Part shown: one piece after another, positions 34,201 to 41,306 of the stretch
Layout: each line of letters starts with the position of its first letter
Numbering within the stretch: the first letter of the stretch is position 1
DNA from: Methylobacterium sp. Leaf99
GTDB taxonomy: Bacteria > Pseudomonadota > Alphaproteobacteria > Rhizobiales > Beijerinckiaceae
Direction of reading: 5' to 3'
NCBI RefSeq assembly: GCF_001422375.1
Contig: NZ_LMMU01000007.1
Location: 660,184-724,183 of the forward strand
Length of the DNA: 64,000 nucleotides
Notes under the pieces: model-generated
Told to the model about the DNA's origin: nothing
The model's input: only the letters and a program-made list of their open reading frames with translations
Database searches by the model: none
Made by a program: the position numbers and the translations under genes

Positions 34201-36252
34201 CGAAATTCGGCGATGACGGAGGCGTTCGACCGCCGCTCCACGGCGCTCGCCGCCCTGGTCGAGGCCCGCGGCCACTCCCTGGCCCAGCGTCTGGCCGAGA
34301 GCGCCGAGACCATCACCCGCGCCATCGAGGAGCGCGGCGGCAGCCTCGTCGAGACCCTCGACGGACGGGGGTCGGACGTGGTCACGGCCATCGCCGCGCA
34401 GTCCGAACGCCTGCGTGCCGTGGTCGACGGCCCGGCCGCCGACCTGGTCGAGGCCCTGGCCGAGCGCGGCCATGCCATCGAACGGGCGTTCGCCGAGACC
34501 GGCGCCCCCCTGGTCGAGGCGATCCGCCAGCGCACCCTCGAGCTCGAGGCCCGGTCGCAGGCCTCCGCCGAAGCCCTGCTGGCGGCCATCGACGGGGGCG
34601 CCTCGCGCGCCATCGCCACCCTCACCCAAGCCAACGACGCCCTGCGCCACGATGTCGGCGGCGTGCTCCAGCGTGTCGAGGGCGCCAATGCGGCGCTCAC
34701 CGAGCTCCTGGCCGGTGCGGGCGACAACCTCGGCAGCATCGAGACGGGCCTCGCCGCCCGCATCGAGCAGGTCCAGGAGGTCCTGGGCTCCATCGCCAGC
34801 GAGACCGAGCGGGCCAGCCGTGGCGTCGCCGAGCAGGTCGGCCAGCTCAAGGCGGTGGCGCAGGGTGCCCTGCGCGAGGCCGCCGAACTCGCCGCCTCCC
34901 TCAACGCCAGCGGCCGGAGCCTCGGCGACCTCGGCCGGACCCATGCGGCGACCCTGACGGGAGCCGCCGGCTCCCTGGCGACGGCCGAGGGCCGCCTCTC
35001 CGAGGTCCTGGCTGCCCGCGGCGGCGCCATCGAGGGCGTTCTGGCGCGCATCGACGAGCGTTCGGGCTCCCTGGAAGCCGAGACCGCGCGCTTCGACGCG
35101 ATGATCGAGAAGACCCTGCGCACGGCCGAGGACCGGGCCCGCACCATCGGCAGCGGCCTCGCCGAGACCGCACAGGGCGCCGGTGCCCGCGTGGTCGAGG
35201 CGTTCGAGGGTCTTCGCTCGGGTGCCGACAGCGAGGGCGAGCGGACGGCGCAGGCCGTACGCGTGGCCATCGACGAGGCGTCGCGCCAGATGATGGCGGT
35301 GTTCGAAACCGCCTCGGGCCGTTTCGGCGAATCCGTCACGGGCCTGCGCGAGATGGCGACCGAGATCCGTCGCGAACTCGACGCCACCCGCGCCGAGATC
35401 CAGCGCGGCGTCCTCGACCTGCCGCGCGAGACCCAGGACGCCACCGGCGAGATGCGCCGGGTCGTCTCCGACCAGATCAAGGCCCTGGGCGAACTGACCA
35501 CCCTGGTGGCCCGCACCGACCGCAGCGTCGATCTCGCACGCCCGTCGGCGACGCCGCCGAACCCGGACCCGGCTCCGTCGCAGCCGGCCTCCGCGCCGGT
35601 GGCCAAGGCCCCCGTCCGGGCGCCCGCCCCGGCGGCGCCGAAGCCGTCCCAGTCGATGACCATCGTCCCGGCTCCGGCCGGGCGTCCGGCCAATGCGGCC
35701 GCCCGCGCGGGTGAGGCCCCGCGTGCCCAGGCCGCCGGCGGAAAGGCCGGAGACCGCGGCTGGCTCTCCGACCTCCTGACCCGCGCCTCCCTCGACGACG
35801 ACGGCGAGGCCGCCGAGGCCGGGCCGCAGGCCGCCACCGCCCCCGTCGCCAAGGCGGCGGCCGAGGCGAAGACCCCTGCGGATGCCAAGGCGGCGGCCGA
35901 GCGCGGGCGCACGGCCCTGGAGACCATCTCGGCCGATATCGCCAAGATGATCGACCACCGCACCGCCGTGGACCTGTGGGAGCGCTACCGCCGGGGCGAG
36001 CCGAACCTGTTCGATCGCCGCATCTACACGGCGCAGGGTCGCCAGACCTTCGAAGAGGTGCGTCGCCGCTACACCGGGGACGCCGATTTCCGCCGGACGG
36101 TGGACCGCTACGTCGCCGAGTTCGAACGCCTGATGGCCGACGTCTCCCGGAACGACCGCGATTCCAAACGCGCCGACGCCTACCTCACCTCGGAGACCGG
36201 CAAGGTCTACACGATGCTGGCCCATGCCAGCGGCCGCTTCGAAGGCGCGTGA
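28276..36252 (+). CDS. Giant GPR-like coiled-coil repeat protein (2658 aa), polar growth ring candidate
   Basis: A membrane-anchored protein. Residues 1-115 are polar (MATEKKLKDPAEAALSAIEQ), with two membrane helices at about 116-134 and 155-176. About 2200 residues of 11- and 33-residue amphipathic repeats follow, of the apolipoprotein A1/A4/E type; from about 1340 to 1875 the 33-mer consensus is AVDxRTxALAxLFDERLxxLD plus a VxGRGxxLxx spacer. A Pro/Ala linker (about 2415-2475) leads to a conserved C-terminal globular block with DLWERYRRGEPNLFDRRIYT. This architecture matches the Agrobacterium growth-pole-ring protein GPR, which organises polar growth. ATG 28276 is chosen for its AACGAGG. 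No relatives of this size are expected outside Hyphomicrobiales. Confidence 0.85.
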   Translation: MATEKKLKDPAEAALSAIEQALNLDMLTPDASESRVEPRLPDVGDGDPLLDPSGRTPPPRLDEPLASDLPPPDRARPRREGGLLPPDRSLVANDDRQNIGILQQTLRVRPSPLPYAVAAVVSAVWFACLLGLAWSQSGGDLKTYVQGLTALQSAVAATALLGPVVLFLIMAMLAVRAQEMRLVARAVGEVAIRLAEPENFSTDAVLTMSQTVRREVAAVGDGVERALARAGELETLVRGEIATLERAYSENEIRIRSLVDELVAQRESIVANAERVRGAITGSHQNLTQELDGAAERIVAAMTGAGERVTGALDARGEAITTALGDRGDAITAALAEAGDRVVGLVTDRGDDLVQRLAATSEGVRGSLTEVGTALTQSLESRAEEVTQAFERTGGLLTTTLATNAGDVARTLAQTGAEVIETLNREGSAVRKTFEDSARGLENAFLARGGELTAQFSTTGGEITARFAETGDALRAHFAATGSTLTQDIATVGGGVSDAIVARGREAEEQLARAAGGVIEDFGTRTDALRENLMRSVEEAAALVDRNGGALADRIETVTGRLHETITVQGGGIADLIEARGRDAQAGFALTASGLIETLDSRAEAVREGLTRSVADITSGIDSSGGALASRIEALAGQLHETVTVQGVGLESALAVTGDRVGGLIAERTREATAQVDRLLSDLGHALEARTGQTVSTLEATAATLDGQFGARTLEATETLRRSAEEITVALGACAAEAAQSLRRSSAGATGELEARTVEAVEIFERRLAATASELSSRTEQAAALLRQLAEGAGGDVADRTEASVVALRRTLEEINAELAVRAGEAAGVIDRAAQGIGGALDARVRDAEAVLGDHGRTLGDLIAAHTNDAHAQLATAGRDIVLAITAQGARVSEALGASGERFSETTRTRADAIETVFTDRLAALHDTIARGDIIAERIARDTTTLTQAVGGQLEEMDRIITVRGQAVAETIGERTREAREAVESQLGALEERGAKRTAEIGETFSNLVTHIDGQLGSRATALNEALILRTAEMARIMTEGGRDLVEALDSRADTMAQDIATRSLSLGDALGARAAEITDRLDGQTRDLALRLDEGAARFDTGILSRLETIGVTLDERSRLIDESFGNRALEAIRLIESRTRAVDEDLAARTRELVDLIVERTGGANAALSQQAQGIRDAFSERADHLGRLIDERTAAMGNELDEKGRAVFGALGTRITELARLLDSGSNALGTLLETRGETILTRLREVVAEADRLLGEGEGRLGRTLDGRTSDISSLLDEGVRTVHQLLDDRTGEIRALLDTHAQTLGTSFEDRLAPLQDNLDLRGRRFVETIEASLGSAVGAVDDRTRALAALFDERIGQLDEVVEQRGTGLAEAVEARTHALSTLFDARIGELDSLVERRSGGLAEAVDGGARSLAALFDHRIGLLGQVVEGRGAQVTDAIDARTTAMATLLDERLGSLDALVDGRGSEIGRALDERTRALAGLFDEHLGGLSALVDGRSQQIGQALDTRTETLAALFDAGLGRLDAVVDRHGSGLHDAVETQTRALATAFDARIGQLHALVNQDGGGFATAVEERIRALSTLFDTRIGELDSLVERRSGGFAESVDGRARSLAALFDHRIDLLGQIVEGRGAQVTDAIDARTQALASLFDERLKHLDDLVEGRGAGLVRSVESGTEGLRAQFDAMLTAIDGLMDSRTDALADRVDARTSALTTLFDERLQALDSLVEGRGTRLAESVDNRTQGLRVLFDEMLTALDGLVDSRAETLTDRVDARTHALVALFDERLKVLDALVGDSAGSLTDRVEERTRTLATLFDEGLARLDGIVDSRSGSLTHQVDAKTQALATVFDERLGALDALISGRAAGLARTIEAEGTALTQAVDARSEAFTSRIDSRMKVFASLVASRGDALAAAFDDRQDAYVSLVDERSAAMLSAFDERVGRHAALAEAHAAALATALDQRNEAVASLIDGRNSAMTEAFDRRSTALAALVEARGHSLAQRLAESAETITRAIEERGGSLVETLDGRGSDVVTAIAAQSERLRAVVDGPAADLVEALAERGHAIERAFAETGAPLVEAIRQRTLELEARSQASAEALLAAIDGGASRAIATLTQANDALRHDVGGVLQRVEGANAALTELLAGAGDNLGSIETGLAARIEQVQEVLGSIASETERASRGVAEQVGQLKAVAQGALREAAELAASLNASGRSLGDLGRTHAATLTGAAGSLATAEGRLSEVLAARGGAIEGVLARIDERSGSLEAETARFDAMIEKTLRTAEDRARTIGSGLAETAQGAGARVVEAFEGLRSGADSEGERTAQAVRVAIDEASRQMMAVFETASGRFGESVTGLREMATEIRRELDATRAEIQRGVLDLPRETQDATGEMRRVVSDQIKALGELTTLVARTDRSVDLARPSATPPNPDPAPSQPASAPVAKAPVRAPAPAAPKPSQSMTIVPAPAGRPANAAARAGEAPRAQAAGGKAGDRGWLSDLLTRASLDDDGEAAEAGPQAATAPVAKAAAEAKTPADAKAAAERGRTALETISADIAKMIDHRTAVDLWERYRRGEPNLFDRRIYTAQGRQTFEEVRRRYTGDADFRRTVDRYVAEFERLMADVSRNDRDSKRADAYLTSETGKVYTMLAHASGRFEGA
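32431..33234 (+). repeat. Internal 594-bp-spaced duplication in the giant repeat gene
   Basis: About 205 bp beginning at 32431 recur at 33025 with few changes; the encoded segments TLFDARIGELDSLVERRSGG and TLFDTRIGELDSLVERRSGG continue in parallel through GRGAQVTDAIDART. The 594-bp offset equals six 99-bp (33-residue) repeat units, indicating in-register block duplication. Confidence 0.75.
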
Positions 36253-36260
36253 GCCCGGAA

Positions 36261-36294
36261 GCGCGGCTCCCCCCTGCGAGGGGGGAGCCGGCGC
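36261..36294. terminator. GC-rich hairpin between convergent genes
   Basis: GGCTCCCCCC (36265-36274), loop TGCGA, GGGGGGAGCC (36280-36289), extended by GCGC arms. It sits between the convergent stops of the giant gene and the DUF1489 gene and probably ends transcription in both directions, although there is no T-run. Confidence 0.6.
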
Positions 36295-36303
36295 GGGGAC
36301 GGA

Positions 36304-36744
36304 TCAGATGAGTCCGAGGCCGGCGAGTTCGCGGCGCAGGGATTCGGGCATCTCCGCGAGGTCGCCGGCGGTCGCGCCGTCGAGGTCGGCCGGGGCGTCC
36401 TCGGCCTTGAGGTAGCGCCAACCCTGGAACGGGCGGCACGGGCGCGGCGCGACCGGCACCACCGCGGGATCGAGGACGAGGCGGCAGCGGCCGATGCCGT
36501 CTGTGCCGGTGAACGGCGTGATGGCCGCGATGGTCTGGCGGCAGATGAGCGTGCCCTTGATCACCCAGTAGATCGAGCCGCCGCCGACGATCTCGCGCAG
36601 CCGGGTCGGCACCATGCGGGTGACGTGGGAGGGCGGGGCGTCGCGCCCTTGGGCCAGGGCCTCGGCCCGATTCTGGGCGATGCGCACCTCGAGGTCCGCG
36701 ATCGTCGCGGGGCCGACGCACAGCTTCAGGAGATGCAGAGCCAT
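36304..36744 (-). CDS. DUF1489 family protein
   Basis: A 146-residue protein matching the alphaproteobacterial DUF1489 family over its whole length: MALHLLKLCVGPATIADLEV, VTRMVPTRLREIVGGGSIYW VIKG region, and the C-terminal PFQGWRYLKAEDAPADL block. Function is unknown; the family is conserved as single copies in Rhizobiales-type genomes, which suggests a housekeeping role. It lies 78 bp downstream of the CheZ-like gene on the same strand and may be cotranscribed with it. Confidence 0.9.
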   Translation of the reverse strand: MALHLLKLCVGPATIADLEVRIAQNRAEALAQGRDAPPSHVTRMVPTRLREIVGGGSIYWVIKGTLICRQTIAAITPFTGTDGIGRCRLVLDPAVVPVAPRPCRPFQGWRYLKAEDAPADLDGATAGDLAEMPESLRRELAGLGLI

Positions 36745-36822
36745 GACCGCTCTCCTAGTCGGTTCTTCCGCACGGCGAACCTGGGGCCCGGAGGGAAACC
36801 CCCGAGCCGCGACGCCGCACCC

Positions 36823-37833
36823 TCACGAGAACAGGGCGAGCTTCTCGTCTTCCGAGAGAGCGTCGATGTCGGCGAAGGCGGCGGCGATGTCTTTCTTCGG
36901 CGTAACGTCCTGCTTCGGCGTGACGTCCTGCTTCGCCGCATCGTCCGGCTCGGCATCGGCCCCGTCGGCCGGAATCGCGGCATCCGTGGCCGCCGGCGTT
37001 TCGGCCCCGGCCTCTTCGGAAGACGGCATCGACGGTTCCGTCTGCGAAACGGCCTCCGGAGCGGGCGGGACCTCCGATTCTGTCTCCCGGAAATCCACCG
37101 TCTCGTCGTCGAGGACCAGGGACGCCACCGTCGCGACGGATGTCGCCGCGACGGGTGCGGCCGCGTCGATGAAGCGATCGACGTCGCTCTGGGACAGGTC
37201 GACCGCGTCCGCCGACGCGGACTCGCCGGGTGCGGGCGGCACCGTGTCGAGGCTGTCGCCCCAGATCGCCATCATCGAGGCGACGCGCTCTTCGAGGTAG
37301 CGCAGGGTGTGGATGATGCGCGCGGTGCGCTGGGCCGTGAGGTCCTGGAACGAGCACGCCGTGTAGATCTCCGTGGCGCGCTGATCGAGGGCATCGCACA
37401 GGGCGGCGTCGGAGCCGGATTCGCGCAGGGTCCAGGCGGTCTCCTGCACGTCCTCGGCCGCGCCGAGGATGTCGGAGGTCGCCCGCTCCGTGGAGCGCAC
37501 GATGGCGTCGAGGGCCATGGAGGCCCCGCCGAGGCGGCTGTTCTCGTGATCGGGCGTGCCAAGGGCCGCGATCTCGGCCTTGGTGCGGGCGATGGCGTTG
37601 GCCATGTCCATGAGGTCGCCGCGCATGCGTCCGACGTGGGAGCCGTCGCGCTCGCTGGTGACGACGGTTTCGAGGCGGGCGATGGCGCTCAGGACCGTCT
37701 GCGTGTCGTCGGCCCGGGTGCGCCGGGCGTATTCGTCGAGGAACCAGCGCCCCCGTGCGCTCTCGGACATCGCGGTCTCGATGCGATCGTATTCCGAAAC
37801 GTCGATGGACGTCAGCGAGCGGGAACGCGACAT
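36823..37833 (-). CDS. CheZ-family CheY-P phosphatase-like protein
   Basis: A 336-residue protein with a helical N-terminal 210 residues containing ACSFQDLTAQRTARIIHTLR; Gln163 in the QDLT motif corresponds to the catalytic Gln of CheZ. A long acidic, Pro/Ala-rich disordered linker follows, containing two KQDVTP repeats encoded by an 18-bp tandem duplication (36895-36932), and the end AFADIDALSEDEKLALFS resembles the CheY-binding C-terminal peptide of CheZ. It should dephosphorylate a CheY-type regulator. ATG 37833 is taken over an upstream in-frame start. No che operon is next to it. Confidence 0.82.
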   Translation of the reverse strand: MSRSRSLTSIDVSEYDRIETAMSESARGRWFLDEYARRTRADDTQTVLSAIARLETVVTSERDGSHVGRMRGDLMDMANAIARTKAEIAALGTPDHENSRLGGASMALDAIVRSTERATSDILGAAEDVQETAWTLRESGSDAALCDALDQRATEIYTACSFQDLTAQRTARIIHTLRYLEERVASMMAIWGDSLDTVPPAPGESASADAVDLSQSDVDRFIDAAAPVAATSVATVASLVLDDETVDFRETESEVPPAPEAVSQTEPSMPSSEEAGAETPAATDAAIPADGADAEPDDAAKQDVTPKQDVTPKKDIAAAFADIDALSEDEKLALFS

Positions 37834-37910
37834 GAAGATCCGGGTCCTCGGGTTGCCGCGATCCCCACTTGGGGGGACCGCGCGCATTCCGGATGATTGA
37901 CACGATGGTT

Positions 37911-37925
37911 TTAACGCGGGCTTTA
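37911..37925. promoter_or_regulatory. CtrA-like TTAA-N7-TTTA site upstream of cheZ-like gene
   Basis: TTAA (37911-37914), seven bases, TTTA (37922-37925): one mismatch from the CtrA consensus TTAA-N7-TTAA. It is 78 bp upstream of the CheZ-like start and between divergent genes. Confidence 0.4.
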
Positions 37926-37987
37926 CGGGTTCGACCTTCCCCCGGGCACGTCCCGCCCCCGCCCCGCTCGCTCAACCCCCGATCGAC

Positions 37988-39211
37988 GTGTCCCACGCCG
38001 CCTCACCACCCGAGCCGAACCCGTTCCGGCTCGCGAGCCTCTACGCCGTCGTCTTCGTCGAGATCGGCATCGCCATGCCGTTCATGCCGGTGTGGCTGAA
38101 CGCCCTCGGGCTCGAAGCCGGGATCATCGGCGTGCTCCTGGCCCTGCCCATCGCGGTCAAGATCGTCGCCACCGCCCCCCTGGTCGGCCTCATCGACCGG
38201 GGCGTCGGCGCGCGCGCCCTCCTGGTCACCGGAAGCCTCGCCCTGGCGGCCACCTACGCCCTGATGCCGGCGGGCGCGGCCCTGGGCTGGCCGGTCCTGG
38301 CGCTCCTCATCGCCCTCAACGCCGCCGCGGGCGCGCCCCTGGTGCCGAGCATCGACTACCTGACCCTCGCCGCCGTGCGCCGCAGCGCCCGCCTCGACTA
38401 CGCCCGCATCCGCATGGCCGGCTCCATCGCGTTCCTGGCCGCGAACCTCGCCGGCGGGGCGGCCCTGGGACTGCTCGGCGAACGCCTCGCCGTGCCGCTC
38501 CTCACCACGGCCCTCGCGCTCGTGGCCGCTTGCGTCTGCGCCGGCGTCCGGCTGGAGCTTGCCGCCACGACCGTCCCGGCCACGAAGGTCGCCCGTGCCT
38601 CCCTGCCCCGGATTCTCTGGTTCACCATCGCGGCCGGGGCGGCGATCCAGGCGAGCCACGCGGCGCTCTATGCCTTCGCCTCCATCCACTGGAGCCTCCA
38701 CGGCTTCTCCGCCCCCTGGATCGGCGCCCTGTGGGCCATCGGGGTCCTGGCCGAAATCGTCCTGTTCGCCGGCATCGGCCTGTGCCCGGCCTCCTGGCGC
38801 ACGCCGTTCCGCCTCCTCGGCCTCGGCGCGGTGGCGGGCGCCGTGCGGGCCGTAGGCATGGTGTTCTACGGCGATTCCCTCGGCGCGGTCCTCGTCCTGC
38901 AGACCCTCCACGGCTTCAGCTTCGGGGCGACCCAGCTCGGCGCCATGGCGGCGGTGTCGCGGTTCGCCCCCGAGGGCGCCCGCGGACGGGCCCAGGGGAC
39001 CCTGAGCGCCACCAACGCCCTCGCCTCGGCCGGCGCGACGCTCATGAGCGGCCTCGCCTACGGCCAGGGCGGCGGCCCCCTCGCCTTCGGCCTCATGGCG
39101 CCGCTCGCCGTGCTCGGCCTGTGCCTGACGGCACGTGCCGCGCGCCTGGCGCGCACGGAGCGTCTTCACAGCGCCGCCTTTGTCCCGCAGCACCCGAATA
39201 CGATTGCGTAA
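37988..39211 (+). CDS. MFS transporter (MFS_1-like, HcaT/phenylpropionate-type)
   Basis: A 407-residue, 12-helix carrier. ASLYAVVFVEIGIAMPFMPV (TM1) and WLNALGLEAGIIGVLLALPI resemble the nucleoside/3-phenylpropionate permease-like MFS_1 branch, as does RIRMAGSIAFLAANLAGGAA around TM5. The C-terminal half includes FGATQLGAMAAVSRFAPEGARGRAQG. Substrate cannot be predicted. GTG 37988 is the start. The gap to mlaE is 46 bp on the same strand, so read-through is possible, but the functions are not obviously linked. Confidence 0.85.
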   Translation: MSHAASPPEPNPFRLASLYAVVFVEIGIAMPFMPVWLNALGLEAGIIGVLLALPIAVKIVATAPLVGLIDRGVGARALLVTGSLALAATYALMPAGAALGWPVLALLIALNAAAGAPLVPSIDYLTLAAVRRSARLDYARIRMAGSIAFLAANLAGGAALGLLGERLAVPLLTTALALVAACVCAGVRLELAATTVPATKVARASLPRILWFTIAAGAAIQASHAALYAFASIHWSLHGFSAPWIGALWAIGVLAEIVLFAGIGLCPASWRTPFRLLGLGAVAGAVRAVGMVFYGDSLGAVLVLQTLHGFSFGATQLGAMAAVSRFAPEGARGRAQGTLSATNALASAGATLMSGLAYGQGGGPLAFGLMAPLAVLGLCLTARAARLARTERLHSAAFVPQHPNTIA

Positions 39212-39257
39212 CCCTAACCTGTGAGGAAAGGGAACGCGTGGAACGGAGTGGCGTGTC

Positions 39258-40400
39258 GTGCCGACCGCTGAAACCCTGCCGAATCCGGATGCCGCCGACG
39301 CCTCCGCCCCGACCGGCGGACGCATCGCCCTGCGCGGACGCTGGACCGTCGACCAAGGCAACGCCGTCGAGGCCGCCGCCGCCGGGATCTTTCGCGATGC
39401 CGAGCGGGGCGCCGTCGTCGTCGACCTGACGGGGGTGACCCGCCTCGACACCCTCGGCGCCTGGGTGCTGGAGCGGACCCGGGCGGACATCGAGGCCGCC
39501 GGTGGCCGGCTCGCCTATGCGGGCGCCTCCCCCGAGCACCGAATCCTGCTGGGCGAGGTCAAGCTGCCCCCGGCCGAGCCCGGCCCGGCGCCGCGCGGCC
39601 GGATGATCGGGTTCCTGCACGACCTCGGCGTGCGGGTGGTCGGGGCCCGCTCGGACCTCGTCACCGGCCTCGCCTTCTTCGGAGAAGTGGTCACCGCCTG
39701 CATCCGCGTCGCCGCCCGGCCGGGCACCTTCCGCGGCACGGCGTTCGTCAACCAGCTCGATCAGGTCGCCTTCCGGGGCGTTCCCATCATCGTCCTCATC
39801 TCGTTCCTCGTCGGCGGCATCGTCGCCCAGCAGGGCATCTTCCAGCTCCAGCGCTTCGGGGCCCAGAGCTTCGTCGTGAACCTCATCGGGCTCCTGATCC
39901 TGCGCGAACTCGGGGTGCTGCTCACCTCGATCATGGTGGCGGGCCGCTCGGGCTCGGCCTTCACCGCCGAGATCGGCTCGATGCGCATGCGCGAAGAGGT
40001 CGACGCCCTGCGGGTCATGGGCCTCGACCCCATCGAGATCCTCATCGTCCCGCGCATCCTCGCCCTCGTCGTCGGGCTGCCGATCCTCGCCTTCCTCGCG
40101 TCCCTCGCGGCCCTCGCCGGCGGCGGCCTCACGGCGGCCCTCTACGGCGGCATGACCACGGAGGCGTTCCTGGCGCGGCTTCAGACGGCGGTGTCGTTCC
40201 ACCACGTCGCCGTGGGCCTCATCAAGGCGCCGTTCATGGCGCTCATCATCGGAATCATCGCGACCATCGAGGGTTTCGCCGTGAAAGGCTCGGCCGAATC
40301 CCTCGGGCGCCACGTCACCGCCTCAGTCGTGAAGTCTATTTTTATGGTCATCGTGCTCGATGGACTCTTCGCTGTCTTCTTCGCGGCAATCGATTTCTGA
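39258..40400 (+). CDS. mlaE: MlaE-type lipid ABC permease with N-terminal STAS domain
   Basis: A 380-residue permease of the Mla phospholipid-transport system. Residues about 20-105 form a STAS/MlaB-like domain (GAVVVDLTGVTRLDTLGAWV), fused to a MlaE permease whose conserved coupling region reads RSGSAFTAEIGSMRMREEVD ALRVMGLDP. In E. coli MlaB is a separate protein; here it is built in. The product moves lipids across the inner membrane together with MlaF and MlaD, whose genes follow at once. The start is GTG 39258. The last 40 bp overlap the MlaF ATG at 40360. Confidence 0.93.
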   Translation: MPTAETLPNPDAADASAPTGGRIALRGRWTVDQGNAVEAAAAGIFRDAERGAVVVDLTGVTRLDTLGAWVLERTRADIEAAGGRLAYAGASPEHRILLGEVKLPPAEPGPAPRGRMIGFLHDLGVRVVGARSDLVTGLAFFGEVVTACIRVAARPGTFRGTAFVNQLDQVAFRGVPIIVLISFLVGGIVAQQGIFQLQRFGAQSFVVNLIGLLILRELGVLLTSIMVAGRSGSAFTAEIGSMRMREEVDALRVMGLDPIEILIVPRILALVVGLPILAFLASLAALAGGGLTAALYGGMTTEAFLARLQTAVSFHHVAVGLIKAPFMALIIGIIATIEGFAVKGSAESLGRHVTASVVKSIFMVIVLDGLFAVFFAAIDF

Positions 40401-41244
40401 CCCCGTGCAGACCGAACTCGCCCAGGCCGAGCGGCCGACCCGTGAACACAGAGCCGGCAACGAGCCGGACGCGATCATCCGTGTCCGCGACCTCGTGGTC
40501 GGCTTCGGCTCGAAGATCGTGATGAAGGGCCTCGACCTCGATATCCGCCGAGGCGAGATTTTGGGCTTCGTCGGGCCGTCGGGCCAGGGCAAGTCGGTGC
40601 TGACCCGGACCATCCTCGGCCTTGTGCCGAAGCGTTCGGGCCAGATCACCGTGTTCGGCGAGGATGTGGACGGCCTCACCGTCGCCCGGCGCCGGCAGAT
40701 CGAGCAGCGCTGGGGCGTGCTGTTCCAGCAGGGCGCCCTGTTCTCGGCGCTCACCGTCAAGCAGAACATCCAGATGCCCATGCGCGAGCACTTGAACCTG
40801 TCCGAGCGCCTGCTCGACGAGTTCGCGCGCCTCAAGATCGAGATGGTCGGCCTCAAGCCCGACGCCGCCGACAAGCTGCCGTCCGAACTCTCCGGCGGCA
40901 TGATCAAGCGCGCGGCCCTGGCCCGGTCCCTGGCGCTCGATCCCGAAATCCTGTTCCTCGACGAGCCGACCTCGGGCCTCGATCCCATCGGTGCCGGCGA
41001 GTTCGACGAGCTCGTCGCCACCCTGAAGCAGACCCTGGGGCTGACGGTGTTCATGGTCACCCACGACCTCGACAGCCTCTACACCGCCTGCGACCGCATC
41101 GCCGCGCTCGGCGACGGCCAGATCATCGCGCAGGGCACCATCGAAGAGATGCTCGAGAGCGACCATCCGTGGCTGCGCTCCTACTTCCACGGCAAGCGCG
41201 GCCGCGCCGTTGTCCCCAACGGCACGCGCCATGCGACGGCTTAA
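40360..41244 (+). CDS. mlaF: MlaF-type lipid ABC transporter ATPase
   Basis: A 294-residue ABC ATPase. Walker A is GPSGQGKS, the Q-loop sits in LFQQGALFSALTV, the signature is LSGGMIKRAALARSLALDPE, Walker B is ILFLDEPTSGLDP, and the switch His is in MVTHDLDSL. LSGGM with a following K/R is typical of MlaF. ATG 40360 overlaps mlaE by 41 bp; GTG 40405, four bases after the mlaE stop, is an equally possible start and neither has a strong ribosome site. It is the energy-coupling subunit of the mla operon. Confidence 0.93.
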   Translation: MDSSLSSSRQSISDPVQTELAQAERPTREHRAGNEPDAIIRVRDLVVGFGSKIVMKGLDLDIRRGEILGFVGPSGQGKSVLTRTILGLVPKRSGQITVFGEDVDGLTVARRRQIEQRWGVLFQQGALFSALTVKQNIQMPMREHLNLSERLLDEFARLKIEMVGLKPDAADKLPSELSGGMIKRAALARSLALDPEILFLDEPTSGLDPIGAGEFDELVATLKQTLGLTVFMVTHDLDSLYTACDRIAALGDGQIIAQGTIEEMLESDHPWLRSYFHGKRGRAVVPNGTRHATA

Positions 41245-41306
41245 TCCTTCCCCTCGTGTGGTGACGCACCGCGCGTCCGCCACGAACCCGGGCAATCGCT
41301 GATCCC

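Noticed and set aside
29629..36225. A 2198-codon open frame on the minus strand opposite the giant gene
   Set aside because: It mirrors the repeats of the plus-strand gene: periodic GC-rich codons keep the antisense frame open. Its Gly/Ala/Asp-rich translation has no signal, membrane segment or family motif, and the plus strand has the membrane helices and conserved end.
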